Assembly: GCA_947495575.1 (NCBI GenBank)
Contig: CANLZL010000006.1
Span: forward strand, 158,197 to 222,196
DNA: 64,000 nucleotides
Origin: an uncultured Nioella sp.
Lineage (GTDB): Bacteria > Pseudomonadota > Alphaproteobacteria > Rhodobacterales > Rhodobacteraceae
Reading direction: 5' to 3'
In this document: positions 9,283-17,819 of the stretch, one piece after another
Position numbering within the stretch: position 1 is the first letter of the stretch
Layout of the letters: each line of letters opens with the position of its first letter
Notes under the pieces: model-generated
Told to the model about the DNA's origin: nothing
What the model saw: only the letters and a program-made list of their open reading frames with translations
The model's database searches: none
Position numbers and translations under genes: made by a program

Positions 9283-10407
9283 GTGCAACTCAGAGCAATG
9301 ACTTGGGATCACCCGCGCGGCTATGCAGGGTTAGAGGCTGCCTCGGTCCAATTTGAACAGGACACCGGCGTTTCGATCACGTGGGACCGGCGCAGCTTGC
9401 AGGAATTTGCAGATGCCTCGATCGAAGGGCTGGCTGCAACATATGACATGATTATCCTCGATCACCCTCATGTTGGTTTGATTGCAGATACTCACAGCTT
9501 AGTCGCGCTGGAAAAACCCGAAGATGTGAATGGGATCTCGATGGGCGGAAGTTTGGAGAGCTATATTTGGCGCGACCAGCTTTGGGCCTACCCGGTTGAT
9601 GCCGCGTGCCAGATGGCCGTTTTCCGTGCCGACCTCTGCCAAGAACAGCTGCCGTGCTGGGAGGCCGTCATTGGGGCCAGCCCGGCCGATTACCGAATGG
9701 TCACGCCCCTATTGCCGGTCGATGCCTTCGACATGATGATGACGCTTGTCGCTGGCATGGGACAGGAAGCGCTTCCGTTTTCAGACACTGAATTCACCTC
9801 CGAAACCGCCGGGCTGAAGGCACTTTCTATCCTGAAAGCGCTTTATAGGCTTGGCCCTGCGGATGCAGTGAACTGGAATCCCATCCGTGCGCTTGAAGCA
9901 ATGTCCACGACCAATGACTTTGCCTATTCGCCATGCCTCTTTGGGTACATCAATTACGCTCGCCCCGGCTTCAAGCCACATCAATTGACCTATGCAGAGC
10001 TGCCAAGCTTTGCTGGTACCCGGCGCCCGCGCGGCATTCTTGGAGGGGCCGGAGTTGGTGTTTCGGCCCGCAGTGAGGCACCGGACATGGCCAAAAAATT
10101 TGCTAAGTGGGTCACCTCAGAACCAGTTCAGTCCGGGATCTATCTGGAGAACGAAGGGCAACCCGCCCACCGTTCGACGTGGATCAACATGCGAAACGAT
10201 CCGCTGTATTCCGGGTTTCTTGGGGGGGCATGGACAACGATGGACGCGGCGTGGACACGGCCCCGCGATATCTGGTTCCTCGGTTTCGTCGATGACGTCT
10301 GCGAGGTAATCTCGGACTTTTTCCTGAAGAACCAGGCGGAAGAGGCCTTTCTGTCAGAAATAAACGGCTTGTATCGGAAGCATAAAACAAAAGGAGACGG
10401 ACAGTGA
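9283..10407 (+). CDS. Solute-binding-like protein without signal peptide
   Basis: A 374-residue protein with the fold signature of family 1 extracellular solute-binding proteins, but it starts directly with MQLRAMTWDHPRGY and has no signal peptide or lipobox. The GTG start at 9283 is set by GGGAGG upstream; no in-frame upstream extension adds an export signal. No ABC permease or ATPase gene is nearby. I recall similar TWDHPRGY-type proteins in proteobacterial catabolic clusters, with no known function. Its stop overlaps the SDR gene start (GTGA). It probably binds a small ligand in the cytosol, or has gained a catalytic or sensing role; this is inference. Confidence 0.75.
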   Translation: MQLRAMTWDHPRGYAGLEAASVQFEQDTGVSITWDRRSLQEFADASIEGLAATYDMIILDHPHVGLIADTHSLVALEKPEDVNGISMGGSLESYIWRDQLWAYPVDAACQMAVFRADLCQEQLPCWEAVIGASPADYRMVTPLLPVDAFDMMMTLVAGMGQEALPFSDTEFTSETAGLKALSILKALYRLGPADAVNWNPIRALEAMSTTNDFAYSPCLFGYINYARPGFKPHQLTYAELPSFAGTRRPRGILGGAGVGVSARSEAPDMAKKFAKWVTSEPVQSGIYLENEGQPAHRSTWINMRNDPLYSGFLGGAWTTMDAAWTRPRDIWFLGFVDDVCEVISDFFLKNQAEEAFLSEINGLYRKHKTKGDGQ

Positions 10408-11120
10408 AAGTCGCGGTAATTACTGGCGGGAACAAGGGGCTGGGCTTGGCCCAAACCAAAAAATTCCTCGCTAAGGGATATTCTGTGCATGTTGTTGCGC
10501 GCAGCGAAGGCGAGCTGGCGGGTGTTGTCGGAGATGTGCATTTCCATGGGCATGATCTGAGCGACTGGAAAGATACGTCCTACCTCAATGCAATTCACAA
10601 CCAATCCGGCAATATCGATGTGCTGGTCAACAACGCAGGCATGCACTTGAAAAAACCTGTTTGGGAGGTTGAACCTGACGAACTGGAATTGCGCCTCGAC
10701 CTGAACGTGAAAGCCGTTTTTCGTGCCTGCGGACGATTTGTCGAGCTGCAGAAGGAACAGGGCGGCGCAATCGTCAACATCTCATCGATGGGCGGCCTGA
10801 TGGCACTGCAGGGAGCAGCAGCTTACGTCACTTCAAAAACGGCTGTTATTGGCCTGACACGCTCTGTCGCGATTGACGCTGCCAAGTTTGGAATTCGCTG
10901 CAATGCCGTCTGCCCCGGCTTCATCATCACCGATATGACCCGCGCCATTCTTGAGAAAGATCCGGCCCGTCGAGCCAAGATCGAAGGGCGCATCCCGTCA
11001 GGAAAGCTGGGCAAGCCCGAAGATATTGCAGATGCCGTTCACTACCTTGCCAGCCCCGAAGCGGCTTATGTCAACGGCGTGGCTTTGCCCGTCGATGGCG
11101 GTTACATCGTCGGATTCTGA
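10404..11120 (+). CDS. SDR family oxidoreductase
   Basis: Short-chain dehydrogenase of 238 residues, the usual size for classical SDRs. Seen: the cofactor motif TGGNKGLG near residues 7-14, the NNAG motif, the catalytic serine in NISSMGG and the YVTSK catalytic pair. The C-terminus carries the usual PVDGGYIVG ending. It starts with a GTG overlapping the previous stop, with AAGGAGA upstream. Its partner genes suggest a sugar acid, polyol or related hydroxy-acid pathway, in which an SDR and a zinc dehydrogenase act on the same compound. The substrate cannot be read from sequence. Confidence 0.85.
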   Translation: MKVAVITGGNKGLGLAQTKKFLAKGYSVHVVARSEGELAGVVGDVHFHGHDLSDWKDTSYLNAIHNQSGNIDVLVNNAGMHLKKPVWEVEPDELELRLDLNVKAVFRACGRFVELQKEQGGAIVNISSMGGLMALQGAAAYVTSKTAVIGLTRSVAIDAAKFGIRCNAVCPGFIITDMTRAILEKDPARRAKIEGRIPSGKLGKPEDIADAVHYLASPEAAYVNGVALPVDGGYIVGF

Positions 11121-11127
11121 GGACACA

Positions 11128-12156
11128 ATGACTTACACAAAATCTATATTGAATGCCGCTCGGGATGTCGGTGTAATCCAGGCTGACCTGCCGGAAGAAA
11201 TCGCCCCCGATCACATCCGCATGCGTCTGGCCACGGCCAGCATTTGCGGGACAGACATGCATTACTTCCGTCACTTTGCGAATGCAGGCTTTTTTCTCGA
11301 CTATCCTGTGACCCTCGGCCACGAGGCTTGCGGATACGTCGAAAACGCAAACGGGCATGACTTTCCCGAAGGTGCGCTGGTGGCCATCAACCCCGTAATC
11401 CAATGCGGCGAATGTGACGCTTGCCTGCGCGGCGACATCAACATGTGCCCGACCAAGCGTTTTCCGGGTTCTGCCACGACCAAACCGCATATTGATGGCT
11501 TTTTTCGCGACCGGTTCGATTTTCCCGCGCGTTGTTGCCGCGTGGTCAAACAGGGCGTGCGCCCGGAGCACTTAACATTTGCTGAACCGCTGGCCTGCGC
11601 CATGCATTCCGTCAACCGTGGCGGCGTGACAAAAGGCGACAAGGTTTTGATCACCGGATGCGGCCCAATGGGGTTGCTGGCCACAATTGGCGCAGCTGCA
11701 AAAGGTGCAGAGGTGCATGTAACCGATCTAAAGCCAGAAGCGATCGAGGCCGCAAAAGCAGTGGGTGCCTCTGCCGGATGGGTGATCGGCAAGGATGATA
11801 TGTCGGGCTTGGCCAACCAATATGATGTGGTTATCGAGGCCAGCGGGTCGCCGCATGCCTACAACCAAGCGCTGGACGCCGTCAGAAAGCAGGGCACGGT
11901 CGCGATCCTGTCGCTTATTCAACCAAGTGAAGTTCCGGTAAACCTGCATGTGACGGCCCTGAAAGAAATCAAAACCATTGGTTCTATCCTGTTCACTCAT
12001 GAATTTGACGATGCAGTCACACTGATTGAAAGCGGCACCGTTGATTTCGATGCGATTATCGGCGGACGCTTTCCAGTCTCTGACACGCAGGCCGCCTGCG
12101 ATTTTATGGCTGACGGCAAAGCCGTGGGGAAGGTATTGATCCAGCCCGAGGGGTGA
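11128..12156 (+). CDS. Zinc-dependent dehydrogenase, L-idonate 5-dehydrogenase-like
   Basis: Medium-chain zinc dehydrogenase of 342 residues. The catalytic zinc site is visible as CGTD and GHEACG, and the structural zinc lobe as CGECDACLRGDINMC with all four cysteines. The NAD motif GCGPMGLL lies near residue 178. The closest pattern I recognise is L-idonate 5-dehydrogenase or sorbitol/threonine dehydrogenase-like proteins. The ATG at 11128 follows GAGGA and starts 8 bases after the SDR. A role in oxidising a polyol or aldonate with the preceding SDR is plausible; the specific symbol idnD is not assigned because the substrate is unproven. Confidence 0.82.
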   Translation: MTYTKSILNAARDVGVIQADLPEEIAPDHIRMRLATASICGTDMHYFRHFANAGFFLDYPVTLGHEACGYVENANGHDFPEGALVAINPVIQCGECDACLRGDINMCPTKRFPGSATTKPHIDGFFRDRFDFPARCCRVVKQGVRPEHLTFAEPLACAMHSVNRGGVTKGDKVLITGCGPMGLLATIGAAAKGAEVHVTDLKPEAIEAAKAVGASAGWVIGKDDMSGLANQYDVVIEASGSPHAYNQALDAVRKQGTVAILSLIQPSEVPVNLHVTALKEIKTIGSILFTHEFDDAVTLIESGTVDFDAIIGGRFPVSDTQAACDFMADGKAVGKVLIQPEG

Positions 12157-12180
12157 AGACGGCCCTGTTCTGGATCCATG

Positions 12181-12211
12181 GGGTCAACCTATTGTGGAGG
12201 TGGGTTGACCC
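12181..12211. repeat. Inverted repeat upstream of the lacI-type gene
   Basis: Nine-base arms GGGTCAACC and GGTTGACCC are separated by 13 bases, 25 bases after the dehydrogenase stop and 72 bases before the regulator start. A T-run lies 13 bases beyond the second arm, too far for a standard terminator. It may be an operator, a weak terminator or a transcript structure. Confidence 0.4.
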
Positions 12212-12282
12212 GATTTCCCTTGATTTTTTGGCAGTAAAGGATGATCCAACTGCGTGAATAACGACGGGGAGGGTTTGGGTCC

Positions 12283-13278
12283 GTGGCAACGCTGGCAGAA
12301 ATTGCAAGACGCGCGGGCGTGTCCCCTGCAGTTGTATCCCGCGTGATCAACAAGGACAAAAGTCTGCGCGTATCCGATGCCACCCGCGAGCGCGTTGAAG
12401 CAGCAGTGCGCGACATGCACTATTCACCCAACGTGGCCGCCCAATCCCTGAGGTCAGCCAAATCCGGCACTTTGGCAGTTGTCGTCCACGATATATCCAA
12501 TCCCGTTTATGGCGAGATCCTGCGCGGCGCACAGGAAGAGGCCCGCCTGCAAAGCAAAGCCATTCTTTTGGGCGATGCGGCAGCCGGAGCGAGCAATAAC
12601 GACAGGCTTGCCCAAATGATCGGCGGTGGCGGCGTGGATGGCTTGATTTTGCAAGGGGCTGGTGTGGCCGCCGATGACCTTCTTGGCCGGGCCGCGCGCC
12701 AGAAAGTACCGATTGTGTTGCTGCAAGCCGACATGGACATAGAGGCCAGCCTAATTCAATTGCCGAACAAGGATGCGGCGTTGCTTGCCATGCAGCACCT
12801 GAAACAACTGGGTCACCAAAAAATCGGTTGTTTGGCCACAGGCGCCCATTTGACCTTCACTCAGGGCCGCATCGAGGGATGGCGCGAAGCGATGGGTTTC
12901 GATGCGAGAGATGACTTGATTGAATATGCAGACCCTCTTGTCTCTGATGGGGAAAGCGCAACCCGCGTATTATTGGAACGCAACCCTGACGTTACAGCGC
13001 TATTTTGTATGAACGTTGTGTCGGCTATTGGTGCCCTTCGCGCCGCGAAGGAGATGGGCAAAAATGTCCCGGATGACCTCTCGATCATCGCGATCCATGA
13101 CGTCAAGTTCGCACAAGACCTCTCAGTTCCGCTGACGGTCATTCACATGCCTCTCGAAGAAATGGGCCGACTGGCTGTGCGAACGGTTTGCGACGAAAAC
13201 CAGATCCCCGACAAAACGCTGGAACCTGAAGGCGCACCGCGGTTGATATTGCGCCAAAGCACCGCAAAACCTGCTTGA
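12283..13278 (+). CDS. LacI family transcriptional regulator
   Basis: A 331-residue regulator. The N-terminal helix-turn-helix (TLAEIARRAGVSPAVVSRVI, residues 3-22) and hinge helix are followed by a periplasmic-binding-protein-like sensor domain from about residue 60. Start is GTG 12283, with GGGGAGGG upstream at slightly long spacing. It follows the dehydrogenase by 126 bases in the same direction and could be co-transcribed or have its own promoter. The operator-like palindrome at 9209-9230 is its likely target, which would make this a ligand-induced catabolic operon. The inducer is unknown. Confidence 0.9.
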   Translation: MATLAEIARRAGVSPAVVSRVINKDKSLRVSDATRERVEAAVRDMHYSPNVAAQSLRSAKSGTLAVVVHDISNPVYGEILRGAQEEARLQSKAILLGDAAAGASNNDRLAQMIGGGGVDGLILQGAGVAADDLLGRAARQKVPIVLLQADMDIEASLIQLPNKDAALLAMQHLKQLGHQKIGCLATGAHLTFTQGRIEGWREAMGFDARDDLIEYADPLVSDGESATRVLLERNPDVTALFCMNVVSAIGALRAAKEMGKNVPDDLSIIAIHDVKFAQDLSVPLTVIHMPLEEMGRLAVRTVCDENQIPDKTLEPEGAPRLILRQSTAKPA

Positions 13279-13700
13279 CCGATTTCAGGATCGCACGACT
13301 TTCGAACCCAGTTCTGTTATCACTCAAAATGCAGACGGGCTTTCCAGTGAGCCTGCTGTGCGGGTGTCGGCTATTAAGCACGTGTTCTCTGGGCACCATT
13401 TTTCGTACAAAGCAAAGACATGTCAGGTCGATTACGGTCAGAGGTCATCTTGCAAACCCGGAGCGCAACACACGGAACTACTAGGCTGGATGAGTTGGTT
13501 TGTTGACCCAGTGTCGCGTGTTAGTCTTGATGCAACATTTCGGCCTCTCACCAAGTAGGAAATGCGTGCGTAAAAGGCCTGTGTGGATGATCTGATCCAG
13601 CTTTTATGCGTGACTTGTCAATTCTAAGGCACCATCCGTCATGTCGCAAAACCGGCGCCTGCAGCAGTGTTGCCGCATCAACAACGCAGGACATGAAACA
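13279..13700. other. Intergenic stretch without recognised gene
   Basis: About 420 bases between the lacI-type gene and the GNAT gene. Open frames here lack ribosome sites and recognisable products. I see no tRNA, no clear terminator and no transposon ends. It may hold the promoter of the GNAT gene. Confidence 0.5.
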
Positions 13701-14147
13701 ATGATACGTGATTTTCAATCCAACGATACCGAAGCGCTTGTCGGGGTATGGCGGGCGGCGACCAGTGTTGCCCACCCTTTTCTTGCCGGTGACTTCGTCG
13801 AAGCCGAGGCTGAAAACCTTCGCAAGATCTACCTCGTCCATGCTCAGACACGCGTGATCGAGGTAAATGACCAAGTTGCAGGATTTACCGCCATAATCGG
13901 CAATGAGGTCGGCGGGCTTTTCCTTGATCCACAGCAACATGGGCGTGGCCTTGGTCGGGCGCTGATGGATGACGTCGCCAAAACCCACGGAACGCTTGAA
14001 GTCGAAGTGTTTGAACGTAACGCCGTGGGGCGGCGGTTCTACAACCGCTATGGCTTTGAACAAATCGGAACATCGATCCACGAGGCCACCGGCGAAACCG
14101 TTCTGAGGCTGGTTCATACGGCCGCGAATATGGAGGAAGCGTTATGA
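13701..14147 (+). CDS. GNAT family N-acetyltransferase
   Basis: Acetyl-CoA-dependent acetyltransferase of 148 residues similar in size and pattern to the YjaB/YiaC group. The acetyl-CoA pyrophosphate loop is QQHGRGLGRAL near residues 79-89, and the conserved FYNRYGF motif follows near 115. I use the ATG at 13701, where homology begins (MIRDFQSNDTE); the frame opens 60 bases earlier without a good ribosome site. The stop overlaps the next gene's start (ATGA). The substrate, a small molecule or protein N-terminus or lysine, cannot be told. Confidence 0.85.
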   Translation: MIRDFQSNDTEALVGVWRAATSVAHPFLAGDFVEAEAENLRKIYLVHAQTRVIEVNDQVAGFTAIIGNEVGGLFLDPQQHGRGLGRALMDDVAKTHGTLEVEVFERNAVGRRFYNRYGFEQIGTSIHEATGETVLRLVHTAANMEEAL

Positions 14148-14494
14148 GTTATGTCCTCTATCCGTTCGCGATCATTGGTGTTGTGTCTCTTGCTTTACTG
14201 GCGACAGGTATTTGGTTGGATGTCCGCGATTTTGACACCACCACGGGCGGCTACGAGGCGCCATATGAAGGTGTCACCGGCGACCCGGTTGACTGGCACG
14301 CCTTGGACATTACCCCGACCGGAGTTGCAAAACGCGGCTATGTCATCAATGTGCTTGTCGATGGTACAACGGGCATGATCACTTTCGAGGTTTTCGGTTG
14401 GCACATCCCTTTCCGCACATTCTCTGAACGCGCGCTGGTTGTTCACCAACCCCGAGAGGCGTTTATTGCCATGGGGTTCCACCCCGAATTTTGA
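14144..14494 (+). CDS. Small membrane-anchored protein, unknown function
   Basis: A 116-residue protein with one N-terminal membrane helix near residues 5-25 and a soluble remainder with several aromatic residues. I do not recognise a family. It is translationally coupled to the GNAT gene (four-base overlap) and followed 20 bases later by a terminator, so the two genes form a two-gene operon. The coupling argues that it is real. Confidence 0.7.
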   Translation: MSYVLYPFAIIGVVSLALLATGIWLDVRDFDTTTGGYEAPYEGVTGDPVDWHALDITPTGVAKRGYVINVLVDGTTGMITFEVFGWHIPFRTFSERALVVHQPREAFIAMGFHPEF

Positions 14495-14514
14495 ACGCGC
14501 TAAAATCAATATCG

Positions 14515-14542
14515 AAAAGGCGGGCCTAGGTTCGCCTTTTTT
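14515..14542 (+). terminator. Rho-independent terminator
   Basis: Stem AAAAGGCG / CGCCTTTT with a 10-base loop and a run of six T residues, directly after the GNAT operon. Confidence 0.8.
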
Positions 14543-14673
14543 CGTCTGCGCAGATGCTGCGCGTTTGGTCAAATCATCTGCGCGGCCCGCCAATCTCAAA
14601 CCGTCTGAGCCACCTTAGGTTTCTTGCATCGGTGCAGTCACGTACCTCAATTCAGATCAGGAAACACGGACCA

Positions 14674-15861
14674 ATGACCAGCAAATACCTTATCATCGGC
14701 GCCACAGGTGCCATCGGACATGCTTTTGCAATTGCACTCAAAAATGCCGGCGAGCACGCCACACTTCTGGTGCGCGACCGCAGAAAAGCAATTGCCCTGT
14801 TCGGCGACACCAGTGGCTTCACCATTGTCGAAGGCGATGTGAATGACTTTGCATTGCTAAAGAGCGTTGCAGAGGGTGTCGATTTTATTTTCCACGGGGC
14901 AAACGCGTCATATGAACACTGGGCGAAGGCGATGCCCCTGATGACAAAATCCGTGATCGACGCTGCTGAACACGCGGGAGCGACCGTGATTTTCCCCGGC
15001 AACAACTACAATTACGGACAAACAGAACAGCCGATCAGTGAAGTCACGCCTTTCAATCCGAACACGTCACTTGGAAAGGTCCGGGTCGGTCTTGAACGAA
15101 TGCTGCAGCGTGCAACTTATCAGGGCCGTATTCGCACAATCGTCGTGCGTATGGCCGAGATTTGGGGCCCAAACGTCACCAACAAACAATTCGCTCCGGT
15201 GTTTGAGAACGCGCTGAAGGGAAAGGCAATGCCTTGGCTCATTTCGACCGAGCCTGCGCAACAATTGCTTTACGCCCCGGACGCGGGCCGGGCGATGGTT
15301 GCATTGACGCAAAGCGGCGAACGCAACGCTTTTGAAGTGGTCAATATCGGCGGCACTCTGGTGCCATCGGTTCAGACCTGGTTGGAACAGATTGCAGAAG
15401 TCGCTGGCGTGCCCGCCAAGATCACCGTTTTGCCGAAAACCATGCTCTCGCTGCTCGGGAGGTTCATCCCGGTGATGCGCGAAGTGGCGTCGATGTCGTA
15501 CAAATACGAAACCAGCGTTATCTTGAAAGACGCCAAGTTTCGCGAAGCACATCCAGAATTCACGCAAACCCCCATGAACGAAGCTATCGCAGAGACGTTG
15601 GCCTGGTTCAAAGCCAATGGATCTGACGCCCCCGCTAACAGTCTGGCCCGGCGAAAAGGTCGGATTGATGGTGTGGTGCGGTTTATTGTGGACAATGTGG
15701 CCATCGTAGTCTTCCCAGCAGCCCTTGCGCTCATTGCAACGCAATTTCCGACGCTTGAAGGTTTCCTGCCTTATCTGGCGGTCGCGGCAGGTATCTATTG
15801 GACGCCAGGTCTCCACAAACTGACAAACCGCGTTCGCCGCAGTTTCTCTCGATCAGTCTAA
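14674..15861 (+). CDS. NAD-dependent epimerase/dehydratase with C-terminal membrane tail
   Basis: A 395-residue extended SDR protein. The N-terminal Rossmann motif is IIGATGAIGHA near residues 6-16, and the sugar-epimerase-like core ends near residue 320. A basic linker (ARRKGRIDG) is followed by about 65 residues with two hydrophobic segments (VAIVVFPAALALIA and a second near the end), so the enzyme is probably tethered to the inner membrane. The catalytic YxxxK is not obvious: the expected region reads NYNYGQTEQP, so activity may be atypical. Start ATG at 14674; homology begins there although the frame is open upstream. It runs convergent with the araC-type gene, overlapping by four bases. 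Confidence 0.75.
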   Translation: MTSKYLIIGATGAIGHAFAIALKNAGEHATLLVRDRRKAIALFGDTSGFTIVEGDVNDFALLKSVAEGVDFIFHGANASYEHWAKAMPLMTKSVIDAAEHAGATVIFPGNNYNYGQTEQPISEVTPFNPNTSLGKVRVGLERMLQRATYQGRIRTIVVRMAEIWGPNVTNKQFAPVFENALKGKAMPWLISTEPAQQLLYAPDAGRAMVALTQSGERNAFEVVNIGGTLVPSVQTWLEQIAEVAGVPAKITVLPKTMLSLLGRFIPVMREVASMSYKYETSVILKDAKFREAHPEFTQTPMNEAIAETLAWFKANGSDAPANSLARRKGRIDGVVRFIVDNVAIVVFPAALALIATQFPTLEGFLPYLAVAAGIYWTPGLHKLTNRVRRSFSRSV

Positions 15862-16859
15862 GCGCTGGCCCGAAACTCGCTAGGCGTCCGTCCCGTCCAC
15901 TTTTTGAACGAGCGCGAGAAAACAGACACCTCGGAATATCCCAAGAGGTAGGCGATCTCATCATTGCCTACCTCACCTTCTTTCAAATACTCTTCAGCCA
16001 AATCGCGACGGGCATCGGTCAGAAGAATTGAGAAACTTGTGTTTTCATCCGTCAACCGTTGCTGCAGTTTTCGCACGCTGACCGCCAGTTCTGCCGCAAC
16101 ACGTTCTACGTTTGGCGCTTCACCCTTCAACGCCTCTAAGATGCGCTGGCGAACCCGGAACGCCCAGGTATCACCCTGCTCCAAATTGCCCAGCAAACGC
16201 TGCACTTTGTCCTCGAATACCGCAAAGACATCCTGACTGGCGCCGATAACCGGCTGATCCAGGGCAGAGTTTTGATAAATCTGAAAGCTGTCATCCGCGC
16301 CAAAAGTGACCGGCGCAGGACCGAACATAGCCTCATAGGGGAAGACGTCATCTGGCCGTTCATAACGGAACCCAACACGAAGCGGATGCAAAGGCGCAGG
16401 CGCATTGGCCGTCGACCAAGCCTTGATCGCGGCCATAAAGGTATCGACCGTATAGCGCAGTGAATCGTGCCATGGACTCCATTGCGCGATCGATATTCGC
16501 GTTGTGTCGGGACCGCGTTCGCACACCATCCCCATCGAGTCACCGATCACGCGTTGATACGTGCAGCATTTTTCAACCGCGACCCGGATCGTCGGCGCAT
16601 TTGCCATCACATATCCAAGCATACCGTTGGCTTGTGTTGGAAACCGTTGACCACACACTAGGCCGATATCATCTCGGCCGGTCGCCTCAACAATGGCCTG
16701 CCATACATTTCGTTCGGTCTGTAGATCGACATAAGGCGGGTCACCGCGCATTAAGCCCGGAGGCGCACCCGACGCACTCAGGATGTCGCTGATATCGGCG
16801 CCTTCTTGTGCCGCGACCGCGATCCTAAAAGCCACAATGTTCGAGCTGAGCCTTGCCAT
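15858..16859 (-). CDS. AraC family transcriptional regulator
   Basis: A 333-residue regulator with an N-terminal domain of the AraC arabinose-binding-like type seen in OruR/ArgR-like regulators, and a C-terminal double helix-turn-helix near residues 235-330. The second helix-turn-helix motif is NDEIAYLLGYSEVSVFSRSF, ending in the KWTGRTPSEFR signature. Divergent from the SRPBCC gene (118 bases apart) and tail-to-tail with the epimerase gene. The target may be either neighbour; no ligand can be inferred. Confidence 0.88.
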   Translation of the reverse strand: MARLSSNIVAFRIAVAAQEGADISDILSASGAPPGLMRGDPPYVDLQTERNVWQAIVEATGRDDIGLVCGQRFPTQANGMLGYVMANAPTIRVAVEKCCTYQRVIGDSMGMVCERGPDTTRISIAQWSPWHDSLRYTVDTFMAAIKAWSTANAPAPLHPLRVGFRYERPDDVFPYEAMFGPAPVTFGADDSFQIYQNSALDQPVIGASQDVFAVFEDKVQRLLGNLEQGDTWAFRVRQRILEALKGEAPNVERVAAELAVSVRKLQQRLTDENTSFSILLTDARRDLAEEYLKEGEVGNDEIAYLLGYSEVSVFSRSFKKWTGRTPSEFRASA

Positions 16860-16977
16860 GCATCAGCTTAACACTTCAGCGCGATCGATCAAATTCGAAG
16901 CGTCCCGCGTCATGCACAAAAGCCGCGCCGATTGTCAGAAATGCCCCTGACAGAACCTAGTTTTGAAAGATGAAGCC

Positions 16978-17418
16978 ATGACAACATTTACCGAAACGAT
17001 TGAAATCGACGCTAAGGTCGCGAGAGTCTGGGGCACACTGGCGGCAGTCGGATCCATTGCCGAGTGGAACCCCGGACTTGTTGGATCGCAAGCGACCAAT
17101 AATGCTATCGGACTTGGCGCAACGCGATTTTGCGATATCGACGGAAAACAGAATCTCGACGAGGAAGTCGTCCTTTTTGAGCCTATGCGTGCCATTACCT
17201 TCCGCATAACCCGCACAACGCTTCCGTTTCGCTTCGCCGACATTCGATTCACTTTGTCGGAAGACGCCGAGAAGACCTTGGTATCGGTATCACCTGACTA
17301 TGAACTCAAATACGGTTTACTCGGTCAGCTCTTGGACTGGGCCGTTGTTTCAACTGCTTACAAGCGTGGTATGCGTGGATTGCTGACAGGCCTAAAAGTC
17401 AGGGCAGAAGGCAGATAA
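16978..17418 (+). CDS. SRPBCC family protein
   Basis: A 146-residue protein of the START/Bet v1-like (polyketide cyclase) fold, which binds small hydrophobic ligands. It begins MTTFTETIEIDAKVARVWG, the usual first strand plus alpha-helix pattern, and contains the WNPGL segment. The ATG at 16978 is used; the frame extends 15 bases further from a TTG with no better site. Divergent from the AraC regulator, which may control it. The exact function is unknown. Confidence 0.8.
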   Translation: MTTFTETIEIDAKVARVWGTLAAVGSIAEWNPGLVGSQATNNAIGLGATRFCDIDGKQNLDEEVVLFEPMRAITFRITRTTLPFRFADIRFTLSEDAEKTLVSVSPDYELKYGLLGQLLDWAVVSTAYKRGMRGLLTGLKVRAEGR

Positions 17419-17601
17419 TCCGCGCCGAATGTGGCACTTGGGGAAAGTCTGCCCATGTCGGCCAGCAGTTAAAGAAACCCTGCAAAATAATCCGGACCGA
17501 CGGTACCGCGCGCGACCATAACGATATCGATGATGATCAGATTTCATGCCTATGCCTGAGATATGCACTCAAATGACTTACTGACAAGTCATTGATTTCA
17601 G

Positions 17602-17677
17602 TGGTGAGCCGTGCAGGATTCGAACCTGCGACCCACTGATTAAAAGTCAGTTGCTCTACCAACTGAGCTAACGGCCC
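17602..17677 (-). tRNA. tRNA-Lys (UUU)
   Basis: A 76-base cloverleaf on the minus strand with encoded CCA. The acceptor stem pairs GGGCCGT with ACGGCTC, including one G-U pair. The D arm contains TTAGCTCAGTTGGTAGAGC, the anticodon loop is CTTTTAA (anticodon TTT), and the T arm contains GGTTCGAATCC. All invariant bases are in place. Confidence 0.97.
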
Positions 17678-17819
17678 ACACTTTCGCAACAGCGTCAGAG
17701 CGACGCCCGTTACAGGCGGCTTCTCTATAAACCTCACCGGGGGGCGTCAAGGGAAAAACTTCGGCTTTTCCTTTCAAATGTCCTCGTCACTGCGTATATG
17801 CCCGCTCATGACGGATTCT

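Noticed and set aside
12181..12211. Rho-independent terminator
   Set aside because: The arms are good, but the T-run lies 13 bases too far downstream; it is kept only as an inverted repeat.
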